From contig WJYK01000013.1 in assembly GCA_009668225.1 (NCBI GenBank), positions 1 through 64,000 of the forward strand: DNA of 64,000 bases, written 5' to 3'. Positions 49,800-57,928 of this stretch are shown piece after piece. The stretch is from Enterobacteriaceae bacterium RIT693 (lineage in GTDB: Bacteria > Pseudomonadota > Gammaproteobacteria > Enterobacterales > Enterobacteriaceae). Below the pieces are notes generated by a model. The model saw nothing but the letters and a program-made list of their open reading frames with translations. It was not told where the DNA came from and searched no databases. The translations under genes were made by a program, and so were the position numbers. Position 1 is the stretch's first letter. Each line of letters opens with the position of its first letter.

Positions 49800-50499
49800 A
49801 TGGGGAGCGCTGTCGCTCTGTATTACGGGATTATTTTCTGCCTGCCCGACATTCGCTATTGAAGTTTTTCCGGTGATCAAAGAAATTCGCGAAAATACGC
49901 CAAGAGATAATTATATTACCGTTAAGTCGATGTATCGCACGGATGACGCGGCTGACGAAAATACATCGCGTAAGCAGATTTATGAATTCGTTACGCTGGA
50001 GCTGTACCACGTCCCTAATCCGGGTGATGAAAAAGAAGAAAGAGTCAAAGAACTTGGCGCGGAAAACCCCACGTTGGTGTTTTCGCCCACCAAATTAATT
50101 ATTCCGTATGGGGAAGAGAGAAAGGTCCGCATCATGCCGCTGCAGCCGGTTGAGCGCGAGCAGGTTTATCGCCTGCGCGTACGGCCAAGTTACCCGGAGC
50201 AGGCGCTGGAAAAAGGGAAAGTGCGTTTTGCCGTTGGCTACGATGTGCTGCTTCGCTATCTCCCTTCGGGGACCCAGACTCAGGGTATTGCGCTTAGCTG
50301 CAGCCACAACCAATGGGTGCTGAAAGCGACCGGTAACGTTCGCAGTGAACTCAGTAATCTGGTGGTGGACGGCCGCCCAACCCTTCCACGCTTTAACGTC
50401 TACCCCGAAAATAGCCGTACTCTGACGGTAAACAAGCGGCTGGCTTTTGAAATGAACGGCAAGCCGCAGGTTTACGAACAGTGCCAGCGCAAGGAATAA
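49786..50499 (+). CDS. Periplasmic fimbrial chaperone of the alpha type
   Basis: A 237-residue chaperone with signal peptide ending FA|IEVFPVIKEI (~25). The PapD-like fold is indicated by TLVFSPTKLIIPYGEERKVRIMPLQPV (the G1 strand and Arg/Lys cleft) and QVYRLRVRP, in the CfaA/CblB version. It holds subunits by donor-strand complementation until the usher takes them. GTG 49786 has GAGG 6 nt upstream and overlaps the usher end by 14 nt. Confidence 0.87.
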   Translation: MKLSKWGALSLCITGLFSACPTFAIEVFPVIKEIRENTPRDNYITVKSMYRTDDAADENTSRKQIYEFVTLELYHVPNPGDEKEERVKELGAENPTLVFSPTKLIIPYGEERKVRIMPLQPVEREQVYRLRVRPSYPEQALEKGKVRFAVGYDVLLRYLPSGTQTQGIALSCSHNQWVLKATGNVRSELSNLVVDGRPTLPRFNVYPENSRTLTVNKRLAFEMNGKPQVYEQCQRKE

Positions 50500-50502
50500 C
50501 CC

Positions 50503-51393
50503 ATGCGAATAACCATCTTATTGATCGCTTCGTTGCCGCTGCTCGCACAGGCGGACGGCACGCTGATGATTCAGCCTCAGCCTGACAAGAGTATCCGTTT
50601 TATGGCTCAGGGGGCGACCGGCAGCGGCGGTGACGATGTGCTGGGTTTTCTGCAGCCTGCGAGCGGCACGCTGACGTTGAGCCTATCCCCGTCCGGCATT
50701 AGCCAGTGTGAGAACGGCGATATCGTGCTGGATAACCTGCGCGTTTCCTTCACCAACATGCTGGATAACAGCAGGGTGCTTTGCGGTATGCCGGTGACCT
50801 TTAGGGGGCAGAGCAACGGGCGTGAATTACCCCTGAAGGTGACCGCTACCCCTCTGAATCGCGGAACGCTGGCGCGAGGGGTTACGCAGGCCCAAACGAT
50901 GCTGCCGGCCGGCAGCGTTAGCGCGGTGGCAGAAGGCGGGGGAAGCCAGCAGTATCCGCTTTATCTCGACCTTAGCGCCGTCCAGCAGCAACTGGAGATA
51001 CTGACGGCTTCCTTTTCGCGTCCTTCGCTGTACCTCGGCGCCGTAGGGGACATTAATGATGCCGCCGCCGATGTTCAGCTGCGGGTGAAGAAAACGGCCC
51101 AGGCGGGCAGCGAGGCGATCGGGTATTCCCTCAGCTTTGAGTCTTCCCAGCAGCACAACAATAAGTACCGTATGCGGGCCGCCGGCCAGGATCGCATGGT
51201 GCCTTACCAGATTCTGGTGGCGGGGCGAGAGATCCTGCCGGATGGCGTCTTGCGCGGAACTGTACCGGCGGGAATGGGGAATGGGGATGTGGTGAATATC
51301 CAGTTCAAACTTTCAGGTAAGCAGACGCGGGGAATGGCGGCGGGGGTTAGCTTGCAGGATACCGTCACCGCCGTGATCGCACCTGATAGCTAG
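50503..51393 (+). CDS. Putative fimbrial tip/minor adhesin subunit
   Basis: A 296-residue exported protein (signal peptide ending AQA|DG, ~18). It has two Cys (ISQCENGD ~65; RVLCGMP ~89) and a C-terminal half that ends AGVSLQDTVTAVIAPDS, like a pilin domain. Two-domain minor subunits of this kind are often tip adhesins, though it is shorter than CfaE/CooD (~360). It begins 3 nt after the chaperone stop. The receptor is unknown; an alternative is a specialised assembly factor. Confidence 0.6.
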   Translation: MRITILLIASLPLLAQADGTLMIQPQPDKSIRFMAQGATGSGGDDVLGFLQPASGTLTLSLSPSGISQCENGDIVLDNLRVSFTNMLDNSRVLCGMPVTFRGQSNGRELPLKVTATPLNRGTLARGVTQAQTMLPAGSVSAVAEGGGSQQYPLYLDLSAVQQQLEILTASFSRPSLYLGAVGDINDAAADVQLRVKKTAQAGSEAIGYSLSFESSQQHNNKYRMRAAGQDRMVPYQILVAGREILPDGVLRGTVPAGMGNGDVVNIQFKLSGKQTRGMAAGVSLQDTVTAVIAPDS

Positions 51394-51410
51394 CATTTAA
51401 GGAGAACAGA

Positions 51411-51911
51411 ATGAAAAAGGTATTTTTCCCCGCACTGTTGATGCTGACCTCACTGAGTGCATCCGGCGTAGTAAGCGTAAAAACCGCTATCGATATTCAG
51501 GCGGATGTCAGTACCAGCGTGCGCATCTACGTGAACGGCAACGATGTAACCAACGGCATGATTTCATTAAGCCTGGGGGATAAAAGCGGCTATATGACCG
51601 GCACGACGCCAGAGTTCCAGTTTATCGGTAACGCCAGCGCCGTATCTCTGTCGCTGACGTCGCCGGCAAACCGCAGCCTGGTTTCTGAAAATGGCGATGA
51701 GATGCGCCTCAATACCGCATGGGTAAAACCTGGTGGGGGAGAAGTGTCGACGTCTTTCCCCTTCAATAATCTGCCGGTTTACCCTACTTTATCTGACGCC
51801 CCGCAGGACAGTGGCGTAAAGGTACGTTTTACCTCTGCCGCCCGCAGCGAAACCTATCCGCTGGGCCTCTACAGCGGAACCTACGAGGTTATCGTCACGC
51901 CTTCGGTCTGA
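51411..51911 (+). CDS. Third fimbrial subunit of CS1-pilin type
   Basis: A 166-residue exported pilin-like protein (signal ending SASG|VVSV, ~19). The N-terminal strand VKTAIDIQADVSTSVRIYV and the C-terminal SGTYEVIVTPSV match the other subunits of this cluster, chiefly the 171-residue one. AAGGAG lies 7 nt before the ATG. It is the last gene of the fimbrial operon, followed by a hairpin. Confidence 0.75.
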   Translation: MKKVFFPALLMLTSLSASGVVSVKTAIDIQADVSTSVRIYVNGNDVTNGMISLSLGDKSGYMTGTTPEFQFIGNASAVSLSLTSPANRSLVSENGDEMRLNTAWVKPGGGEVSTSFPFNNLPVYPTLSDAPQDSGVKVRFTSAARSETYPLGLYSGTYEVIVTPSV

Positions 51912-51928
51912 TGTTGTTTTAATGTGTC

Positions 51929-51950
51929 GGGGCCTTATGGCCCCTTGCTT
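51929..51950 (+). terminator. Hairpin after the fimbrial operon
   Basis: Stem GGGGCC / GGCCCC with a TTAT loop followed by TTGCTT; a modest terminator 17 nt past the last fimbrial stop codon. Confidence 0.6.
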
Positions 51951-52022
51951 AATACCCGGCAGATTCGCCTGTCGTCTGGAAATTCGCTATCATCCGCCTC
52001 CACTCTCCAGCCGGGCAGCCTG

Positions 52023-52721
52023 ATGTCTACGATTATTGATACTTTTATTGCCCCGCCTTGCCACCACGAGATAGACATTCTTTATCAGGATGAGCATCTG
52101 GCGTTAATCAATAAACCCACCGGGCTGCTGAGTCTTTCGGGGAAAAATCCGCAGAATTTCGATTCGGTGCATCACCGGCTGGTGCAGATATTCCCCGGCT
52201 GCACGCTGGTGCATCGCCTGGATTTCGGCACCTCCGGGCTGATGGTCATTGCCCTTAATAAGGCGATAAATGCCGCGCTCTGCCAGCAGTTCAGCAAGCG
52301 TTCGGTTGCAAAGGTGTATACCGCGCTGCTTTGCGGGCATCTGGAGAATGATGAAGGGGTCATAGACGCGGCGATTGCCAAAGATCCGGCGCTGTTTCCG
52401 CTGATGTCGATTTGCTCCGTCAGCGGCAAGCCCGCGCGCTCTCGCTACCGGGTCATCGAGCGATTTGAGCGTGAGCTGGGGGACGGCACGTTGCCGCCGG
52501 TAACGCGGGTACAGTTAATCCCGGAGACCGGGCGCACCCATCAGTTACGCATACACGCTCAATATCTGGGGCACCCTATTTTGGGCTGCGACCTGTATGG
52601 CGGCCTTACATGGCCGGGCACCGAACGGGCGCCGCGGCTGATGCTACACGCCAGCGAGCTGCATTTTATTCACCCCGTCAGCGGCGAGCCGGTTGCCGCC
52701 CGCTGCGACAGCCCGTTCTGA
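52023..52721 (+). CDS. RluA-family RNA pseudouridine synthase
   Basis: A 232-residue pseudouridine synthase. The catalytic motif HRLDFGTSGLMVIA (Asp ~residue 64) is intact, with the family blocks INKPTGLLSL (~35), PETGRTHQLRIHAQYLGHPILG (~167-188) and LMLHASELHF. It isomerises uridines in rRNA or tRNA; the exact target cannot be read. It is related to, but not an obvious orthologue of, E. coli RluA (219 aa). ATG 52023 is chosen since the upstream part of the frame lies in the fimbrial terminator. Confidence 0.83.
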   Translation: MSTIIDTFIAPPCHHEIDILYQDEHLALINKPTGLLSLSGKNPQNFDSVHHRLVQIFPGCTLVHRLDFGTSGLMVIALNKAINAALCQQFSKRSVAKVYTALLCGHLENDEGVIDAAIAKDPALFPLMSICSVSGKPARSRYRVIERFERELGDGTLPPVTRVQLIPETGRTHQLRIHAQYLGHPILGCDLYGGLTWPGTERAPRLMLHASELHFIHPVSGEPVAARCDSPF

Positions 52722-52746
52722 AGGGGAAACGCTTCGCGATAGCGGC

Positions 52747-52992
52747 CTACTCGTTGCCCCACTGGTTCAGGAACTCGGCGATTTCGTCGATGCGCTGTTC
52801 GGCAATGCCGGCTTCAACGGCCATCTCTCCCTGCGCTTCCTCGCTGATTTCCTCGTTGTTCATCAAGCGAGTAACCAGCAGCTGGAAATAGCGCGCTACG
52901 GCATCACGCTCATCATCGGACACGGGCTTTGCCGACTCCGTCGAGTACTCGTCCGCGATGTCATAGTATTTCAGGTCGATTTCGTTATTCAT
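52747..52992 (-). CDS. ymjA: YmjA-like DUF2543 protein
   Basis: An 81-residue acidic protein matching E. coli YmjA along its length ([16 protein letters not shown] at the start and [10 protein letters not shown] at the end). Family function unknown. In E. coli it lies beside the putrescine transporter gene puuP; that is not so here. ATG 52992 gives the family start; the longer frame upstream has no support. Confidence 0.88.
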   Translation of the reverse strand: MNNEIDLKYYDIADEYSTESAKPVSDDERDAVARYFQLLVTRLMNNEEISEEAQGEMAVEAGIAEQRIDEIAEFLNQWGNE

Positions 52993-53093
52993 GGTTATCT
53001 CTGCGTTTGTTAGCCTGGTGGCGATAATAACATTGTTGCCCGGAATTCGGCGCGTTAAGGCGTGACGGAAATACTTGCGGATAAGCCTACGAC

Positions 53094-53225
53094 TCACTCA
53101 ACGCCCTCAGGCAGCCTGTCGATAGGTATGCGTACCGGTACCGGCTGCGCAAGGCGCACCCAGCTAAAGGTAGGATTGACGTCCGGCAGGCCAGTGGCAC
53201 CCGTGGCAGAATAGGCGGTGTTGTC
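53094..53225 (-). pseudogene. C-terminal remnant of a HlyD-family efflux adaptor
   Basis: About 43 codons on the minus strand ending in TGA at 53094. The peptide includes LPDVNPTFSWVRLAQ and VPVRIPIDRLPEGV, the typical C-terminus of AaeA/EmrA/YiaV-like membrane fusion proteins. There is no start and nothing of the rest of the gene; the frame is cut just upstream, where the unknown gene at 53228-53707 ends. It marks a recombination or deletion junction. Confidence 0.75.
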
Positions 53226-53227
53226 AC

Positions 53228-53707
53228 TCAATCAATCCAGGGTACAGGCTCACCCATATAGGTGTGTGTGCAGCAGCGGCAAGTCACCTTAACGTCATGC
53301 CCCGTAATCGAAGGGTTTACCTGTTGGAGAATTCCATTCCCATCAACAAACAGGCCAGGGTAATAGCTGCTCTCGTCAATGCAGACTAAATCCCTTTGCT
53401 CATTCTCATGTAGCGCGACCAACCAGAATACAGGTTCAGTGGTATCAAGACGTCCACATACTTCGCTGAATATTTCATCCCACGGTTTGCCAATATGTTT
53501 GATAAGAAAGTAAAACAATGGCGTGTAGTCCCGGCCTCGCTTTTGCCTGCCATGCATTGTCTCACGCGTTGCCAGTCGCTCATCTTCCACTTTTTTACGA
53601 TTGCGTTCCCGGCGATACTCGGCACCTGGATTATTAGAGCGATGCCGTGTAGTCGTGTTGACGCTGCGATACAGTTTGCGGGACTTGTTCAGTTGATGAG
53701 TGCGCAT
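53228..53707 (-). CDS. Hypothetical protein abutting an efflux-gene remnant
   Basis: A 159-residue protein I do not recognise. The N-terminal ~60 residues are very basic and Arg-rich (YRRERNRKKVEDERLATRE), the rest is a compact domain (DYTPLFYFLIKHIGKPWDEIFSEV; TTEPVFWLVALHENEQRDLVCIDESSYYPGLFV) ending with a Cys pair CRCC in VKVTCRCCTHTYMG that could bind metal. ATG 53707 has AAGAG 8 nt upstream; ATG 53734 is alternative. The downstream boundary falls on a truncated HlyD-family gene, suggesting arrival by recombination. Confidence 0.6.
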   Translation of the reverse strand: MRTHQLNKSRKLYRSVNTTTRHRSNNPGAEYRRERNRKKVEDERLATRETMHGRQKRGRDYTPLFYFLIKHIGKPWDEIFSEVCGRLDTTEPVFWLVALHENEQRDLVCIDESSYYPGLFVDGNGILQQVNPSITGHDVKVTCRCCTHTYMGEPVPWID

Positions 53708-53821
53708 AGCTCGATCTCTTGCATCACAGTGCATTAATCAATGAGGAAAAGGTCCAATACGTTCGGTTTTTCTGCTGGAGCGCGTGACAGTTGCTACAGC
53801 AGGATTACCCATAAGGTAACG

Positions 53822-54187
53822 TTAATTAGGGCACAAACCGCTGGGCTTTTTTATTGGCCCACACTCGCTAAAGCCATAAACCTGATAACCTTTGCTTTCC
53901 ATGCAGGCATAAATCTTGTCATTGCGGCGAACAATTTCTTTCAGCGTTTCATTTCCCTGTGCCGCATTTAACCCCCAGTTTTTATCATCAAGATTTTCTT
54001 TTCTATCGACACCGCAACTGTAGAGCGCTTCCTTCCGCTCACGGATGTTTGTCTGCCCCGTCGAATCCACCTTCTGAAAGAGTTGTATCCAGGGGACGTA
54101 GTGATAGTTAGACGAATCCATATCCGCCACCACGCAGCCGGTTAAGCCAAGAACGCCTGCCAGTAAAAATATCGCTCTAAAGTACAT
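53822..54187 (-). CDS. Small hypothetical lipoprotein
   Basis: A 121-residue predicted lipoprotein with lipobox LTGC (Cys 18) followed by VVADMDSS; Asp is not at +2, so outer-membrane sorting is likely. The mature part has four further Cys (YSCGVD, YACMES, SECGPI, GLCPN) that could form two disulfides, and the segment ERKEALYSCG...DKIYACMESKGYQVYG seen in small enterobacterial lipoproteins of unknown role. Confidence 0.7.
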   Translation of the reverse strand: MYFRAIFLLAGVLGLTGCVVADMDSSNYHYVPWIQLFQKVDSTGQTNIRERKEALYSCGVDRKENLDDKNWGLNAAQGNETLKEIVRRNDKIYACMESKGYQVYGFSECGPIKKPSGLCPN

Positions 54188-54349
54188 ATCTATCCTTTTG
54201 ATATTTAATTACTTTATCTGGACTGATGTTTTGTTTTTTATCTGTCTGCCCTTAGACATAAATGTGCACACTTTTTCAGCTGCAACATCTGGTGTTCAAA
54301 ATCCGCTCACGCTAGATTACTTTTCTGGTTATCAATGGTGGGTGATTAA

Positions 54350-54574
54350 ATGAAAGTATTAAGTATCGTCGGCGCAACGTTGTTAGCGACATCATTCCAT
54401 GCAGCCGCATTCGTTTCCAGTTCCTCTGTTCATTCCGAGCAGACAGCGAACACGAGCAATAACGCCGCCAATGGGCATGCCATTCCTTCGGAAGCCAACT
54501 ACGACATCACCAAAATTATCCCCATCGCAGGGTGTAACTGCGCCTTTTGCACCGCGCTGCGCGGCGCAAATTGA
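54350..54574 (+). CDS. Small exported protein with C-terminal CNCxFC motif
   Basis: A 74-residue protein with a Sec signal peptide (ATSFHAAA|FVSS, ~20), a Ser/Asn/Ala-rich linker, and a C-terminus IAGCNCAFCTALRGAN with three closely spaced Cys. I do not recognise it. The size and layout (leader, flexible linker, Cys-rich tail) suggest a secreted peptide or metal binder. Only a GGTG-type ribosome site precedes the ATG. It stands alone between divergent/convergent genes. Confidence 0.55.
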   Translation: MKVLSIVGATLLATSFHAAAFVSSSSVHSEQTANTSNNAANGHAIPSEANYDITKIIPIAGCNCAFCTALRGAN

Positions 54575-54643
54575 TAACCTGACGCCGCTGTTGTAGGCCC
54601 GATTTTCACAACGATAGCGGGCCTGAACCCGCACGGAAATCCG

Positions 54644-55267
54644 TCAGTCATACCAGGGCTGGCGATCGCTGGTGGCAATCTCCATGCTGACAATCAGCTC
54701 TTCCGGCACGATACGCGTCAACGACAGCTCCGGCAGGTCGTTAATGTCGAAGAAGCCGATATCGGTAGATTCGTGGCTGATGGCAAGGCTGCCGCCGGTT
54801 TCTTCACACAGGAAGATGAGCTTGTAGACGTGCCAGGGCAGCGGTGGATGGCCGTGCAGATTGCGGTCCCATACGCCCAACAGTCTGGTCACCTTTACTT
54901 CCAGCCCGGTTTCTTCGGCTACCTCGCGGCAGACGGCTGCAGACGGGGTATCACCCACATCGGCCCAGCCGCCGGGTAAGCTCCACTTGCCATCTTCCGC
55001 TTCTTTGACCATCAGCAGCTTGCCGTCGCGAATAATAAAGGCGCGAACGTCGGTTTTCGGCGTGGCGTACCCGGTCTCAAAGACTGGGTTTAAGGTTTCT
55101 GAATCGATGTTAAAACGGGAGCGGAGCAGATCTTCGGCGATGTGACGCAGGATTTCGTAGCGTTCCTTGTCAAACACATCTCTGGCGTACGTCAGCCCGG
55201 TCTGGGCGATAGCATTGAGTTTCTGAGCGACGGTGTGGATATCGGTATCTTTGCTGGCGTCCGGCAT
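54644..55267 (-). CDS. Nudix hydrolase with N-terminal helical domain
   Basis: A 207-residue Nudix hydrolase. The Nudix box GWADVGDTPSAAVCREVAEETGLEV (here quoted in parts: GWADVGD, REVAEETGLEV) follows the expected GX5EX7REUXEEXGU except that Asp takes the first Glu position. The N-terminal ~65 residues form the helical Nudix_N2-like domain (LNAIAQTGLTYARDVFDKERYE) found in ADP-ribose/CDP-choline pyrophosphatase relatives. ATG 55267 has AGGTG 6 nt upstream; ATG 55285 is the longer alternative. Substrate unknown. Confidence 0.82.
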   Translation of the reverse strand: MPDASKDTDIHTVAQKLNAIAQTGLTYARDVFDKERYEILRHIAEDLLRSRFNIDSETLNPVFETGYATPKTDVRAFIIRDGKLLMVKEAEDGKWSLPGGWADVGDTPSAAVCREVAEETGLEVKVTRLLGVWDRNLHGHPPLPWHVYKLIFLCEETGGSLAISHESTDIGFFDINDLPELSLTRIVPEELIVSMEIATSDRQPWYD

Positions 55268-55473
55268 TGTTTTCACCTGTGTCATGCATAAAGGAGCATT
55301 TAGTCAGCAGACAACCGTAGCAGTAAAATCAATGGATTAAAATGCGTGCTGAGCAGGGTAAACGAGACGGTTTCCGGCTAACACCCTCATTTCTGGTATT
55401 ATATTGCCGTGAATCTTTGCGCTATCCGAGTACGCTTTCGGAAAATGATGAATAACCTATGTCAGGAGACTTT

Positions 55474-55917
55474 ATGCGAACTCGACCATCATCCCGGTTA
55501 ATTGTTCTTTCACCTGAAAATCATGTCTTGCTTTTTAGTTTCTGCCATAAAGATGATGCTCTGAGTGGAAAAACATACTGGGCAACGCCGGGGGGAGGGC
55601 TCGAGCACGATGAATCATACGAACAGGCTGCTTTGCGCGAACTATTCGAAGAGACGGGTATAGCAAGAACAACAGCAGGGCCGCAGATAGCATCCAGGCG
55701 TTTTAAAATGATGCTACCCAGTGGTGAGACTGTTCTTGCGGAAGAGCGTTACTTTATTATTCATGCTGATAAATCAGATATTGACCGTTCGAGGTGGACT
55801 GACAACGAAAATAAAGTCATTCGGGATCACCACTGGTGGACAATTGAAGAGCTCAGACAGAGCCGTGAAATAATTTTTCCACTCGATTTGCTTATTAATA
55901 TTATTGAAAAAAGTTAA
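55474..55917 (+). CDS. Nudix hydrolase (small)
   Basis: A 147-residue single-domain Nudix hydrolase. The box reads GGLEHDESYEQAALRELFEETGI, a full match to the metal-binding pattern. It is preceded by TYWATPGGG as in house-cleaning nucleotide pyrophosphatases. ATG 55474 has AGGAG 5 nt upstream; the ATG at 55459 lies before that site. Substrate unknown. Confidence 0.85.
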   Translation: MRTRPSSRLIVLSPENHVLLFSFCHKDDALSGKTYWATPGGGLEHDESYEQAALRELFEETGIARTTAGPQIASRRFKMMLPSGETVLAEERYFIIHADKSDIDRSRWTDNENKVIRDHHWWTIEELRQSREIIFPLDLLINIIEKS

Positions 55918-55918
55918 C

Positions 55919-55947
55919 CAGGCGGCCCTGCAAAAGCAGGCCGCCTG
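55919..55947. terminator. Bidirectional terminator between the Nudix gene and yaiL
   Basis: A 12-bp stem CAGGCGGCC(C)TGC / GCAGGCCGCCTG with an AAAA loop and one bulged C. On the minus strand a T-rich tract (TTAACTTTTTT) follows, so it is best as a terminator for yaiL. Confidence 0.75.
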
Positions 55948-55961
55948 AATCCAACACATCG

Positions 55962-56501
55962 TTACCACATCAAATCGTCAGGCACGACGAAGTCCGCGTA
56001 CGGATCGTCTTCGTCTTTCGCTTCCTGAGTAAGCTCGCTGCTCAACACAATGAAGCTGGCATCGCGCTGTTTAATTTTGTCGGCAACGCCTGCGGGGATG
56101 ATCGCATATTCCCCTTCAGGATTTTTATCCGACATCAGGCGGGCAATGGCCAGGCGGCCGTTAGTCAGCTGAGCCTGAGTGATTTTATCGACGTAAACTT
56201 TTTTGATTAAGTTATTGTCCGTGAAGTTATAGCCGATATCGCCTCTTGAAATCACGATACGGTTCATTTCAATCAGCTGCTTGATCTGCGCTTTATATTC
56301 TTTGGCTAAAGTGGCCTGCTTTTGCTGTTCGCTGAGTTCTTTATCGCGCTCAACCTGCGCCTGCTTGTTGGCTTCAACGGCTTCTCTTGCCTCGCGGGCC
56401 TGAACGCGTGATTTCTTCGCGGTGCGCTGCACTTTGGCCACTTTTTTGCTGCTGACGAGGCCAGCTTTGAGCATCTGCTCTTGTAACGTAAGTTTTGTCA
56501 T
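55962..56501 (-). CDS. yaiL: DUF2058 protein YaiL
   Basis: A 179-residue protein matching E. coli YaiL (179 aa) of the DUF2058 family. The N-terminus has MTKLTLQEQMLKAGLVSSKK, then a long charged helix (~20-75; coiled-coil-like, rich in Lys, Arg, Glu and Gln), and a C-terminal domain with NRIVISRGDIGYNFTDNN and YAIIPAGVADKI. The family is described as nucleoprotein/polynucleotide-associated; its role is not known. Confidence 0.92.
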   Translation of the reverse strand: MTKLTLQEQMLKAGLVSSKKVAKVQRTAKKSRVQAREAREAVEANKQAQVERDKELSEQQKQATLAKEYKAQIKQLIEMNRIVISRGDIGYNFTDNNLIKKVYVDKITQAQLTNGRLAIARLMSDKNPEGEYAIIPAGVADKIKQRDASFIVLSSELTQEAKDEDDPYADFVVPDDLMW

Positions 56502-56657
56502 GTTCTTTTCGACGGCTGAGGGATCGTTAAAGGGATTATATCCTTAATGCTTCCGGTGATTCCAGGTTGAGGACATGCAAAGCTTACGGTGTTGATTCTG
56601 CGAGGCGTATTTAATAAAGAATTTGTGTGAACGGGAGAGAGGAGGAGCGAAATCTAA

Positions 56658-56732
56658 TGGCGTTCCCTGCAGGAATCGAACCTGCAACTAGCCCTTAGGA
56701 GGGGCTCGTTATATCCATTTAACTAAGGGAAC
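56658..56732 (-). tRNA. argW: tRNA-Arg (CCT anticodon)
   Basis: A 75-nt cloverleaf with acceptor stem GTTCCCT/AGGGAAC, CCT anticodon and encoded CCA, close to E. coli argW. In E. coli argW is a prophage/island integration site near yfdC. No copy of the tRNA 3' end was seen elsewhere in this window, so no integrated element is indicated here. Confidence 0.95.
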
Positions 56733-56855
56733 GCAGCGGGCGTAGTATACCCGCTTTTCGAGGCAGGTTAAGGGGTTGGCGGGCCGTTTGCCTGGAATCT
56801 AAGCGTTTTCAGCTGATTTTATGCTGTGAAAGCGCCTGCATCCGGCCCTGTGGGT

Positions 56856-57917
56856 TCAGGGGGCGTCGGTTAAAAAATTATTCTGCATCGCTATAAAGTC
56901 GGCGTCGGTGAAGCCCAGCACCTCTTTGATGTAGCCAGCCACGCTACCCGACTGTGCTTTCATGGCGTTGATGGCCTCAATAATAAATGCTTCTCGGGTA
57001 TCAATCAGCGTATGCAGGTAATCCAGCACATTGCCGTCGTCGGTGATCCGGCGGTAGGCCGCCATTTTTATTTCGTTCCGCTCCAGCCGGTTGGCCTGAG
57101 TGAGCATATAGTCGGCGATGACATCCTCTTCTGAGACGCCGAGCATGAACAGGATAAGCGTCACGCCGTAACCCGTTCGGTCTTTACCTCCCCGGCAGTG
57201 CTGGACATGCGGGCTGTTTTCCGCGTCCAGTAGGGTGCGGATCATTGCTTTGAAGGCATGTCTGGACTTCTCGCTGGTGACGAAGTTTCGGTATTGTTCC
57301 AAAACCTGCTGGCCGTGGCCGTTGACCAGCTCGGCGGGGATATCCTGTACCACACTCTCAATCAGCATGTGATCTTCATTGCTGGAGTCCGCCGAAAACT
57401 GTGCCGCCAGCTCTGCGGTTTGTGCCGCAGCGTCCAGGTGAACGGTCTGTTTTTCACCGATAAAGGTGTTGGGGCTTTTAGCTATTTCGCTGGCGCTGCG
57501 GTAGTCAATAATCGTCTGAATGTTCAGTGACCGTATATAGGCCTGGGCCTGGGCATTAAGCTGATGCAAATGGTTGGAGCGGTACAGCATCCCCCATTTT
57601 ATGCTTTTCCCCCCGGCACCCGTGTAGCCGCCGAAATCCCGGATGTTATTGAGCCCTGAAACGGGCAGCGTCCTTTCAGCGAACAGTCGGGATTGGCCGT
57701 TGCATTCAATAATAAAGTAGATGCGCTGGCTGGCATTTAGCGGGTCATCAAACTGGCAGGGACTAACGGCGTTCCTGGTCATTAACGTTCGGGCTGATGT
57801 ATTAACATCGTGATCGCGAGTCCAGTACAGCGATACCGGCCCCTCGGTGGCAGAAAAACGAATTTCAATCTGCGTCTGGTTTTTTCTGCTTACGGAAAAC
57901 TGCATCTTTGTGTTCAT
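56856..57917 (-). CDS. Protein tyrosine phosphatase (Y_phosphatase3 type) in a PTS operon
   Basis: A 353-residue protein. The N-terminal ~85 residues are a beta-rich domain (SLYWTRDHDVNTSARTLM). Then comes a tyrosine phosphatase domain with LNNIRDFGGYTGAGGK and the active-site P-loop HCRGGKDRTG (Cys and Arg of CX5R, ~residues 240-248), as in the lipid/protein phosphatases of the LipA/Y_phosphatase3 family. AAGGGA lies 6 nt before the ATG. It follows the PTS IID gene by 11 nt, an unusual partner for a sugar transporter; the substrate may be a phosphosugar, phospholipid or phosphoprotein. Confidence 0.8.
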   Translation of the reverse strand: MNTKMQFSVSRKNQTQIEIRFSATEGPVSLYWTRDHDVNTSARTLMTRNAVSPCQFDDPLNASQRIYFIIECNGQSRLFAERTLPVSGLNNIRDFGGYTGAGGKSIKWGMLYRSNHLHQLNAQAQAYIRSLNIQTIIDYRSASEIAKSPNTFIGEKQTVHLDAAAQTAELAAQFSADSSNEDHMLIESVVQDIPAELVNGHGQQVLEQYRNFVTSEKSRHAFKAMIRTLLDAENSPHVQHCRGGKDRTGYGVTLILFMLGVSEEDVIADYMLTQANRLERNEIKMAAYRRITDDGNVLDYLHTLIDTREAFIIEAINAMKAQSGSVAGYIKEVLGFTDADFIAMQNNFLTDAP

Positions 57918-57928
57918 TCATCGTCCCT

